64,000 bases of DNA, taken from positions 54,128 to 118,127 of the forward strand of contig CAKQGY010000004.1 in the NCBI GenBank assembly GCA_934234055.1. The letters run 5' to 3'. This document shows positions 57,418 through 64,000 of this stretch, in pieces. A model generated the notes under the pieces. It ran no database searches, had not been told where the DNA came from, and was given only the letters and a program-made list of their open reading frames with translations. Position 1 is the stretch's first letter; every line of letters starts with the position of its first letter. The stretch is from an uncultured Alphaproteobacteria bacterium (GTDB lineage: Bacteria; Pseudomonadota; Alphaproteobacteria; CAAHEQ01; UBA3637). Both the position numbers and the translations under genes were made by a program.

Positions 57418-59787
57418 ATGATGAGAAAAATATATTCTGTAATTGCCGTGTTGTTTTTGGCCGTGTCAGTGCTGGGCGCAAGTGGTGCGATGGCACAAAG
57501 TATTACGGGAGCGACTTTTGGTCAAACAGCGGATTTGGTAGGGATGGGATTTAATGCGAGCAAGAATAAAAAAACAAATTGCTCGGGGGTTGATCAAAAT
57601 TCAAGCTTTTACAAAACATTGAATGAATATACATTAAATAGAGGGACGCACTCGGGATCGTGTTGGTTCTGTCCGATCTTTACGACGATGTATGATGCGA
57701 TCAATAAATTGGCAACGGATACTTTTACCTCTTTGGCCAAGGCATTCGGCGGATTGCTGGGCATGGGAATTTTGTTCTTCCTGTTGTTCAAGGTCGGGAA
57801 AATGTTGGTGCAGTTGCAGGAAGTGGACCTGATGCAATTCTTGAATGACCTGTTTAAGCCTTTGGGTCGCGCGATTATTGCTGCGGCCTTGTTGGGGTTG
57901 ACTTCGGCCGTGGTGGTGACCGACAGTGGCAAAACCGGCTTGGCCCAAGAAAACGCCTTTTCCATCGTGATGACGCCGATTATGGATATTTCACTGACCC
58001 TGGGAACCCAAGTGATGAATACCGCCCTGAAAGATGTGGTGCAAACGATTTCTTTGGGTGATCAGACAATGGATCAGCGGTTGAAACGGTCGACACTGAA
58101 TTGCTCGTTAAAGTCCAAAGATCGCGGGGCAAATATGGCATTGGAGGGGGATAGTTCTCACCCGGATGAAGGGGCGCGCGGGTTGCTGACCTGCTGGATG
58201 GAACAGGTGTCCAGCTCGTTCATTGTGGGTATGTCCGCGGGGGCGTCTATGGCCTGGACGGGATTAAAGAAGTTCTGGAAACTGGACGGGTTGGGGTTGT
58301 GCCTGGTGGGATCCATTTTGATGCTCGGGTTCTTCTTGGTCTATCTGATGTTCCCGTTCAAGTTGCTGAACGCCTTTACACGAATTGCGTTTGTGTTGAC
58401 GCTGATGCCGTTGTGGATTGTGCTGTGGGTGTTTCCGCCGACGGTGCAATATACCAAAAAAGCATGGGAAATGTTTGCAAGTTCTTGTATCTTCTTTGTG
58501 GTATTGAGTGTGATGATTGCCTTGACGATTATCTTGGTCAATGAGTCAATTCCCGCAAATGTGCGGCAGGAACTGTATGCGTGCTTGCTGTCGGATGATA
58601 CGGATAAAGCCGCTGACTTGGTGCCGTTCGGCGGTGGGGCGATTATGAATGTGTTGGCCTTTATGGCAATGGGATACTCGTTGCTGGAACAGGCCGAACC
58701 GTTGGCGAATACCTTTATCTCGGCGGGGGGCAACCTGACCGTCGGGAATCAAATGGCTTCGTTTGCGGCTAAGGGTGCCGGAGTGGCTTCCAGACCTGTC
58801 ACTTGGGCGGCCGGTAAAGCCGGTGGTGCCGTGGCCGGCGTCGGTAAGAAAGCCATGTCCAAAGTGGGCGGTGCGATCGGATCGGCACGGCGAGCGGCAA
58901 TCGGCCACTTTGCGGGAGCCGGCGGAGACTTGCCGACAACAGGGGATAAGTTTAAACGTGCGCTGTTCGGTGCGGGACTGGGTAAGGGCTACTTTGATGC
59001 GGTGTCGGGTAAAACCGATGCGCCCGAAGGTATTGCCGGAAGCTTTGGTCGCTTGACCCCCAGCGCTGCCGGTGCCGTCAGTAGTAAGGCAAATACGACC
59101 CTGGATAAGATGAAAGCGGCGGCTCAGAATAAGGATAAGAAGCAGGCCAGAGATGATCTGCAAAAAATGATCAACGACAGCAAGTCGCCGGAAGAACGGC
59201 AAGCCAAAGTTGCGGCTGCGCAACAACTGCTGAAAAACGGAAAAGTGGATGACAAGACGGCAGACAGCTTGAAAGATGCCTATGCGCTGCAAGAAATGTC
59301 GGCGAACCGGATGAATGATAAAGAAGTCGCCGCAAAAGCCAGTGCCGAATCGACCGAGGCGAAACAAAAAGCTTATGATGAGGCCGGCGTAAGTGCGTTG
59401 GCGGTGAAGTCTGATATTTCGGCCAGATTGAGCCGGTTGGAATCGGATTTGGCGGCCATTGAATCGGTTGCCTCTAACGCCAAGAGTATGGGCGAAGTGA
59501 AAGAGGCATTAGCCGGTCGGAGTTGGGAATCCGGATCGGAACGTGATATGGTCAGCGTGGCTGAACGGGTCTTTAACAGCAAAGGCCAGCCGGGCGCGGC
59601 CGGTCATACCGCACAAAGCCTGATGAATGACTTTATGGCTCAGGCGGGTGTCTATGGCACGGCGGCGAATAATATCTCGCGCGAGATGGGACAACGTATC
59701 TCGGAGGCTGCGTCCAAAGGTGAAGTGGCCAGACTGTCGGCTTTGGTGGCGGAGCTGAAACGTCAGGTTGATACCAAAAAGGGATAA
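57418..59787 (+). CDS. VirB6/TrbL-like polytopic protein 1
   Basis: 789 residues from ATG 57418, with GGGGGTG seven bases upstream; an upstream GTG is possible. Signal peptide to AMAQ. CWFCP at 82-86 precedes the membrane domain (about 100-470) with six or more helices: GMGILFFLLFKVGKML, AIIAAALLGLTSAVVV, LVGSILMLGFFLVYLMF, IAFVLTLMPLWIVLWVFPPTVQYTKKAWEMF. The W-V-F-P then K-x-x-W pattern is shared with the next two genes. Residues 480-789 form an Ala/Lys/Gly-rich soluble tail. It resembles the enlarged VirB6 proteins of type IV secretion. Confidence 0.7.
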   Translation: MMRKIYSVIAVLFLAVSVLGASGAMAQSITGATFGQTADLVGMGFNASKNKKTNCSGVDQNSSFYKTLNEYTLNRGTHSGSCWFCPIFTTMYDAINKLATDTFTSLAKAFGGLLGMGILFFLLFKVGKMLVQLQEVDLMQFLNDLFKPLGRAIIAAALLGLTSAVVVTDSGKTGLAQENAFSIVMTPIMDISLTLGTQVMNTALKDVVQTISLGDQTMDQRLKRSTLNCSLKSKDRGANMALEGDSSHPDEGARGLLTCWMEQVSSSFIVGMSAGASMAWTGLKKFWKLDGLGLCLVGSILMLGFFLVYLMFPFKLLNAFTRIAFVLTLMPLWIVLWVFPPTVQYTKKAWEMFASSCIFFVVLSVMIALTIILVNESIPANVRQELYACLLSDDTDKAADLVPFGGGAIMNVLAFMAMGYSLLEQAEPLANTFISAGGNLTVGNQMASFAAKGAGVASRPVTWAAGKAGGAVAGVGKKAMSKVGGAIGSARRAAIGHFAGAGGDLPTTGDKFKRALFGAGLGKGYFDAVSGKTDAPEGIAGSFGRLTPSAAGAVSSKANTTLDKMKAAAQNKDKKQARDDLQKMINDSKSPEERQAKVAAAQQLLKNGKVDDKTADSLKDAYALQEMSANRMNDKEVAAKASAESTEAKQKAYDEAGVSALAVKSDISARLSRLESDLAAIESVASNAKSMGEVKEALAGRSWESGSERDMVSVAERVFNSKGQPGAAGHTAQSLMNDFMAQAGVYGTAANNISREMGQRISEAASKGEVARLSALVAELKRQVDTKKG

Positions 59788-59808
59788 AGGCAATAAGGGG
59801 GGTATACT

Positions 59809-61080
59809 ATGATTCAACGCCTGAAACAGATTCTATCCCGAAACGGACTGCGCCTGATGGCTGTGGCCTGTGGGATGATTCTGCTGTCGGGTTGTATGAA
59901 AAATCCCAGCGCACCCCCGGATGACTTTATCGGCTATGACGCATGTTGGCCGTGCGCGGTGTATGAGCAAGTCTTTAACGGTATGGATGAGGCGCTGAAA
60001 ACTCTGATGAGTACGACTTGCAGTGCGGCGATGACTTTGCTGGGTTTGGGACTGGCATTCTGGCTGCTGTTTTATGTGGTGAAATTTATCGTTTCTATGC
60101 AGCAACCCAATATCTTTAAGTTCGTGCAACCCATGGCGGTGGTGTTTTTTAAGGCCATTGTGGTGGCGGCCCTTATCCGCAACTCGGATGCGTATGTGGA
60201 ATTTGTGGGAACCTATTTATTGCAACCGATTTTGGACGCGTTTTTGAACCTGTCCAACCTGGTGCTGGATAACACGAACTTTGTGGGAACGGCGGTGCAG
60301 GGGGCTCAATTGCCGGCTGATCACACGATCTTCCAAAACGCCAGTCTGCTGTTGTCGGATACGACCTCGGGCGATGATTTGCGCTTGAAATTCCTGGCGA
60401 TCCTGTTCAAGATCTTTGTGGGCTTGAAGCAGGGAATCGCATTGGGCTTTATGATCTGGACAGCCAAGGGAATCTCTACATTCTGGTTGGGATTGTTCGT
60501 GGTTATTATGTTCTGGGTTTTGGTGCTGACGCTGCCGATGTCGTTTACGGACGGACTGGTGCGGTTGGTGACGACGGTTATTTTGTCGCCGTTTGCACTG
60601 GTTGCATGGGTGTTTCCGGCTACCAAGGATATTATCGGCAAAAGCTGGGGAATCCTGCTGGGATCGGGTATGGTGGTGTTCTTCTCGTGCGTTTATATTT
60701 CTCTGGTGGTGAGTGTGCTGACGCGCTTTACGGATCAATACTATCCCGGAATTATGGGTAGTGGCACGCAAGCAAATGATCCGAGTTTTGCCTTGGAAGC
60801 GCAATCGCTGAGTACGGGTATTTTGGCGTTCTTTGTGCTGTTGCTGGGGTTGAATAAATTGTCTAAATATATTCCGAATCTGGCCAATGCATTCGGGGGC
60901 GAGACGGTCCAATCCAGCTGGATTAAAGTCTATAACGGTATGAAACAGTTGGCGATTGCGGCGGCCAAAGTGACCTTTGCCGCGGCGGTGGCGTCGCCGT
61001 CGGTGGCCAAGTCGGCGGTGGACGATGTGAAAGATGTGGCCAAGAGCGCGGCTAAATCCGCGGGGCCGGGCGGGTCGTAA
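59809..61080 (+). CDS. VirB6/TrbL-like polytopic lipoprotein 2
   Basis: 423 residues. The N-terminus has a lipobox LLSGC (Cys at 29), so a lipid anchor is likely. CWPC at 46-49 precedes the membrane domain: GLGLAFWLLFYVVKFIVSM, FKAIVVAALI, FVVIMFWVLVLTLPMSF, LVAWVFPATKDIIGKSWGILLGSG, and a last helix near 350. The tail is a short Ala/Lys-rich segment. GGGGGGT lies upstream; 21 bases after gene 1. Confidence 0.7.
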   Translation: MIQRLKQILSRNGLRLMAVACGMILLSGCMKNPSAPPDDFIGYDACWPCAVYEQVFNGMDEALKTLMSTTCSAAMTLLGLGLAFWLLFYVVKFIVSMQQPNIFKFVQPMAVVFFKAIVVAALIRNSDAYVEFVGTYLLQPILDAFLNLSNLVLDNTNFVGTAVQGAQLPADHTIFQNASLLLSDTTSGDDLRLKFLAILFKIFVGLKQGIALGFMIWTAKGISTFWLGLFVVIMFWVLVLTLPMSFTDGLVRLVTTVILSPFALVAWVFPATKDIIGKSWGILLGSGMVVFFSCVYISLVVSVLTRFTDQYYPGIMGSGTQANDPSFALEAQSLSTGILAFFVLLLGLNKLSKYIPNLANAFGGETVQSSWIKVYNGMKQLAIAAAKVTFAAAVASPSVAKSAVDDVKDVAKSAAKSAGPGGS

Positions 61081-61092
61081 AGGAGGAAGAAT

Positions 61093-63762
61093 ATGAAAAA
61101 ATATATACAACATTTCTTCCATACTGTTTTAATGGCCTGTGCCGTTTGGGGCGTGTCTATGCTGCCGCCGGATACGGATAAATCACTGTGGGTGATGGGG
61201 GCATGGGGGCTGAGCACGCTGATTTTTGCGGGGGCTTTGATCTATGCTCTGATGCGGTGGCGCCGGGGGGCGACCTTGGCGATTGCGATGCTGTTGATGA
61301 TGGGGGCGGGTGTGGCGTTGGCGCAAAACGAGCAAGTCCCCCAAACACCGGCATCCAGTAGTATGTTTCAAAAGCCGTTGAGCGAAATGGTTGAATATAA
61401 AGACATTTTCTGTAATGCGAATGAGACTTTCCGGCCGTCTACGGCTGTCAGAAATAATGTGCCGCCGGATCCTCTGACGATAACGCAGGCTCGGCAATTT
61501 ATGGAAAGCTATGAACGGGAATTAAATGCCGGAATCTTTACGAAAGGAAGATTGTGGGGGCTGAACAGCAATCGTTATTCCTCGGCACAGTTGAGCAAAA
61601 TTATAGATGCGCGTGATTGTGCGGAAGATTTTTTGGAAAAAGTGGCAAAGTATAATGTGTTGCAGCAAGAATGGAGCGTGTCAACAGTTTCGCGCTTGCT
61701 GAAACTGGACCAAAATTCGTGCTGGCCGTGCGGAATTGCCTCGTTGATGATTGATACGGTGGAGGGAATTTGCGGTGCTTTGGAAGCACCGATTAAAAAA
61801 GCGGCGCTGGGCCTGTTGGGGATTATGTTCCTGTTCTGGATTTTAATCAAAGTCCTGATGATGATCAGTATGTTCGGTTATGGTGGGCACGGGGATTTCT
61901 TTACCGAGTTTCTGACGCGTGGTTTTTTGGTTCTGTTTGCGGCTGCATTACTACAATTTCCGATGAGCGATTTTTATGCCGTTACGGTGTCGCCGATGAT
62001 TTCGGTAACCTCGTCGTTGTCGCAGGCGATGGTCAATATCTCTATCACGGGAAATACAGGGACGCAGTCGGCCGGTGGCGGGACGCAGTCGGCGGTGGGA
62101 ATCAGACCGGCCTCAAACAGTTTATCGGCCCGCGTGGCAAACCCTTCGCAACTGATGTGTTCGTGTTGTGCGGCCGGGAATAAATATAACTGTAACGGAC
62201 GGCAGAGTGGTGATCGGTTGCGCGACGGTGCAATTTTAACGGCCGACGCCAAAAAAGAACTGATGTGTATGACATGCTCGGTCTATAAGCAAACGGCGCC
62301 GATGGTGGCTGCGGGACGGGTGATGATCTATTGGGCGTTGCACACCTCGGGATTTTGGAGTGATGTGCTGAGCGCAATTACTTTCGGTTGGTGGGATGAT
62401 ATGCGAAAGTTTGTCCCGATGCCGGTCGGTATGTGGATTATGGGGTTGATATTTATCGTCAGTTTTACGGTGCTGTCGGCTCTGATCGCGTTTAAGCTGT
62501 TGGATATCTTTATTCGCTTTGGGTTTGTATTTTTGTTGACTCCGTTTTTGATCGTCACCTATGTGTTCCCGATTTCACGCAAATATACCAAGCGCGGGTG
62601 GGACTTCTTTGTCCACGCGCTGTTGAGTATTATGGCTTTAAGTTTGGGGATGGCGCTGTTGCTGTCGTGCTTTATGGCATCGTTCCCGGATAACGTGGTG
62701 AATGTGCTGCGGGAATATATGGCTTACGCGGGTGAGCCGTCCAACGGCTATGCGAACAAAATGTATGAAGCGTTAACCTCGACGGGCGGGACATTCTATG
62801 TGGTGTTCTTGCTGTTGATACTGGTATTCTTTGGGATTTCGTTGCTGAAAGCATCGCAGGTGGTTATTGAATCGTTGGCAGATTTAAGTTGCAATATTCC
62901 ATCGTTGTGCGCCTCGGGCGTAGCGGGCCTGATTAAGACTGCGACGGCCTTTATGAAGGTCGGTATGGCGGCGGCTCATGATGCGGCGGATCGGATTGAA
63001 AACCGCAGCGAGGTGAACGACGGCAAGAGAGATGATGAGAAAAAGGACTCCAAAGGGAGCTCCAAGGGGCCTCCGACCCCGGGGAAAGCCTTGGGCAAGT
63101 TTGCTAATGACGCAACAAAAGATGTCGGTAATGCGGCGCCGCGTGGTGGTGATGCCGCCGGGAAAGCGGCCGGAAAGGCTGTGGAACAGGGCGGAAAAGT
63201 CGCCGGTGAAGGCTTGAAGACGGGGGGCAAGGCTGTCGGTAAAGGCGGTCGCGCGGCCGGTAATAGTATGATGAAACTGGGCGCCGGTGTAAGCAGCACT
63301 GTTGTCGGTGCGATCGTGGGCGTTCCTTTGATGATTGCGGGCGCCGCGGTATCAGCCGGGGCAACGGCGGCTGAAATCAGTATGCGAGCGACAGGGGCTG
63401 CGGTTAAGGGGGCCAGTAAAGTTGCCGGTAAGGCTACGGAAAAAGGAACCAAGGCTGCGGTCAAAGGGGGACGTGCGGCGGTCAAAACGGCCAAGAAAGG
63501 CGGACAGGCTGCCGGTAAGGTCGCGGGTAAGGGGAAAAATGCCGTGAAATCGGCCGGTAAAAAAGCGGGGCAAAACGGTGATCCGAAAAAAACGGGCAAG
63601 CCGGAAGATGCCAAGAAAAAAGAACAGAATAAGACTAACAAAGACCGGCAGGCCAAGAATAAATATAAAAATAAGCCAAGCGCTTTGGAGCGCGGGTTGA
63701 ATAGCGTGGATAATATGATAAGCGGTCTGGATGATATGGCGGATACTTTGGGAGATATTTAA
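61093..63762 (+). CDS. VirB6/TrbL-like polytopic protein 3
   Basis: 889 residues, 12 bases after gene 2, AGGAGGAAG upstream. Three N-terminal helices, a periplasmic region, CWPC at 210-213, then a membrane domain (LLGIMFLFWILIKVLMMISMF, LVLFAAALLQFPMSDFYAVTVSPMI). A Cys-rich loop follows (LMCSCCAAGNKYNCNG, MCMTCSVY). More helices: FIVSFTVLSALIAFKLLDIF, FVFLLTPFLIVTYVFPISRKYTKRGWDFF. From about 640 a Gly/Ala/Lys-rich tail repeats units like GKAAGKAVEQGGKVAGEG. Probably the third paralogous channel component. Confidence 0.7.
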   Translation: MKKYIQHFFHTVLMACAVWGVSMLPPDTDKSLWVMGAWGLSTLIFAGALIYALMRWRRGATLAIAMLLMMGAGVALAQNEQVPQTPASSSMFQKPLSEMVEYKDIFCNANETFRPSTAVRNNVPPDPLTITQARQFMESYERELNAGIFTKGRLWGLNSNRYSSAQLSKIIDARDCAEDFLEKVAKYNVLQQEWSVSTVSRLLKLDQNSCWPCGIASLMIDTVEGICGALEAPIKKAALGLLGIMFLFWILIKVLMMISMFGYGGHGDFFTEFLTRGFLVLFAAALLQFPMSDFYAVTVSPMISVTSSLSQAMVNISITGNTGTQSAGGGTQSAVGIRPASNSLSARVANPSQLMCSCCAAGNKYNCNGRQSGDRLRDGAILTADAKKELMCMTCSVYKQTAPMVAAGRVMIYWALHTSGFWSDVLSAITFGWWDDMRKFVPMPVGMWIMGLIFIVSFTVLSALIAFKLLDIFIRFGFVFLLTPFLIVTYVFPISRKYTKRGWDFFVHALLSIMALSLGMALLLSCFMASFPDNVVNVLREYMAYAGEPSNGYANKMYEALTSTGGTFYVVFLLLILVFFGISLLKASQVVIESLADLSCNIPSLCASGVAGLIKTATAFMKVGMAAAHDAADRIENRSEVNDGKRDDEKKDSKGSSKGPPTPGKALGKFANDATKDVGNAAPRGGDAAGKAAGKAVEQGGKVAGEGLKTGGKAVGKGGRAAGNSMMKLGAGVSSTVVGAIVGVPLMIAGAAVSAGATAAEISMRATGAAVKGASKVAGKATEKGTKAAVKGGRAAVKTAKKGGQAAGKVAGKGKNAVKSAGKKAGQNGDPKKTGKPEDAKKKEQNKTNKDRQAKNKYKNKPSALERGLNSVDNMISGLDDMADTLGDI

Positions 63763-63763
63763 G

Positions 63764-63792
63764 TTGACAAGGGATAAAAATTAAGGCAAAAT
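63764..63792 (+). promoter_or_regulatory. Weak promoter before the second pilin-like gene
   Basis: TTGACA (63764-63769), 17 bases, CAAAAT (63787-63792). The -10 is poor. Confidence 0.4.
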
Positions 63793-63847
63793 CATTTTAT
63801 GATAATAAAAGTCAGGATCAGACTATAACCGAAAAAGGAGAAATAAG

Positions 63848-64000
63848 ATGAATAAGGACACACTGTTTAATGGATTCTTCGGTCGCCTCACTTCCATCAG
63901 GATGGCGGTGAGGGGAGTCGAAACGGGTCGCAGTATGGTAGAGATGCTGGGAGTATTGGCGATTATGGGAGTGCTGAGCATCGGGGGTGTTGCGGGGTAT
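63848..64000 (+). CDS. Pilin-like protein (GRSMVEMLG family), 5' part
   Basis: 51 codons, cut by the window end. AAAAAGGAG precedes the ATG. The pilin core GRSMVEMLGVLAIMGVLS (27-44) is nearly identical to that of the gene at 13893-14303, but the leader before it is 26 residues instead of 7. The extra leader is encoded by a sequence resembling the interspersed repeat. Placed behind the VirB6-like genes. Confidence 0.8.
   Translation, partial: MNKDTLFNGFFGRLTSIRMAVRGVETGRSMVEMLGVLAIMGVLSIGGVAGY
63870..63912 (-). repeat. Interspersed repeat copy within the pilin-like leader
   Basis: AATGGATTCTTCGGTCG followed after ten bases by ATCAGGATGGCGGTGAGG matches the copy at 34118 (TGGATTCCTCGGTCG ... 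TTCAGAATGACGGAGAGG) in order, spacing and orientation. It lies in frame in codons 8-22 of the pilin-like gene. Confidence 0.6.

Overview
The window comes from an alphaproteobacterial chromosome. A clear GcrA cell-cycle regulator at 39.1 kb is essentially confined to that class. Other signs are a class-typical rpmJ form, a 4.5S RNA placed beside dnaX, and dense housekeeping genes (tyrS, lon, lnt, polA, pheST, lepB-rnc-era-recO, tgt, dnaX). Many interspersed repeats, pilin-like genes with a GRSMVEMLG core and tandem VirB6-like genes suggest an uncultured, possibly host-associated lineage. The lineage is an inference; the class is well supported.

Layout. 0-2.5 kb: tail of lolD, a predicted lipoprotein, tRNA-Ser(GCT), tyrS. 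2.6-8.3 kb: a compact surface-glycan operon with gmd, a short SDR, a ColD-type 3-dehydratase carrying His188, and three glycosyltransferases; together these fit GDP-colitose (3,6-dideoxyhexose) synthesis and transfer. 8.4-9.9 kb: a tail-fibre gene with its chaperone-like partner. 10-17 kb: rpsU, an RHH regulator, lon, a pilin-like gene, rpmJ, lnt and an S24 repressor-like gene, separated by repeats. 17.7-18.7 kb: repeats and a C-rich low-complexity block. 18.7-28.7 kb: a podovirus-like particle cassette (portal, Bbp19-like protein, scaffold, major capsid, tail tubular A and B, internal protein, terminase, SleB lysin, holin-like proteins) with no integrase or replication genes.

28.7-34 kb: a tolC-macA-macB operon ending in a VirB8-like gene. 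34.2-42.3 kb: a His/Cys-rich protein, xseB, ispA, nth, two envelope proteins, gcrA and polA. 42.3-53.6 kb: a TM2 protein, pheST, lepB-rnc-era-recO-queH, tgt, a DciA-like protein, dnaX and ffs. 53.6-57.3 kb: an FTR-like protein, pgpA and three unrecognised genes. 57.4-64 kb: three tandem VirB6-like polytopic proteins sharing a CW[FP]C motif, then a second pilin-like gene whose N-terminal leader looks derived from the interspersed repeat.

The strongest unusual signal is the split phage-like system. The tail-fibre unit (8.4 kb) and the structural operon (19.5 kb) are separated by housekeeping genes. They have near-identical promoters, each with an AGGA-N6-TCCT inverted repeat overlapping the -35, and each is followed by intrinsic terminators before the first gene. 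This looks like a coordinately controlled, domesticated particle or gene-transfer-agent-like system governed by antitermination, with an S24 repressor-like gene lying between the two parts. A second signal is strand composition and repeat orientation, both of which flip near 28.7-34 kb and could mark a replication origin or an inversion boundary.
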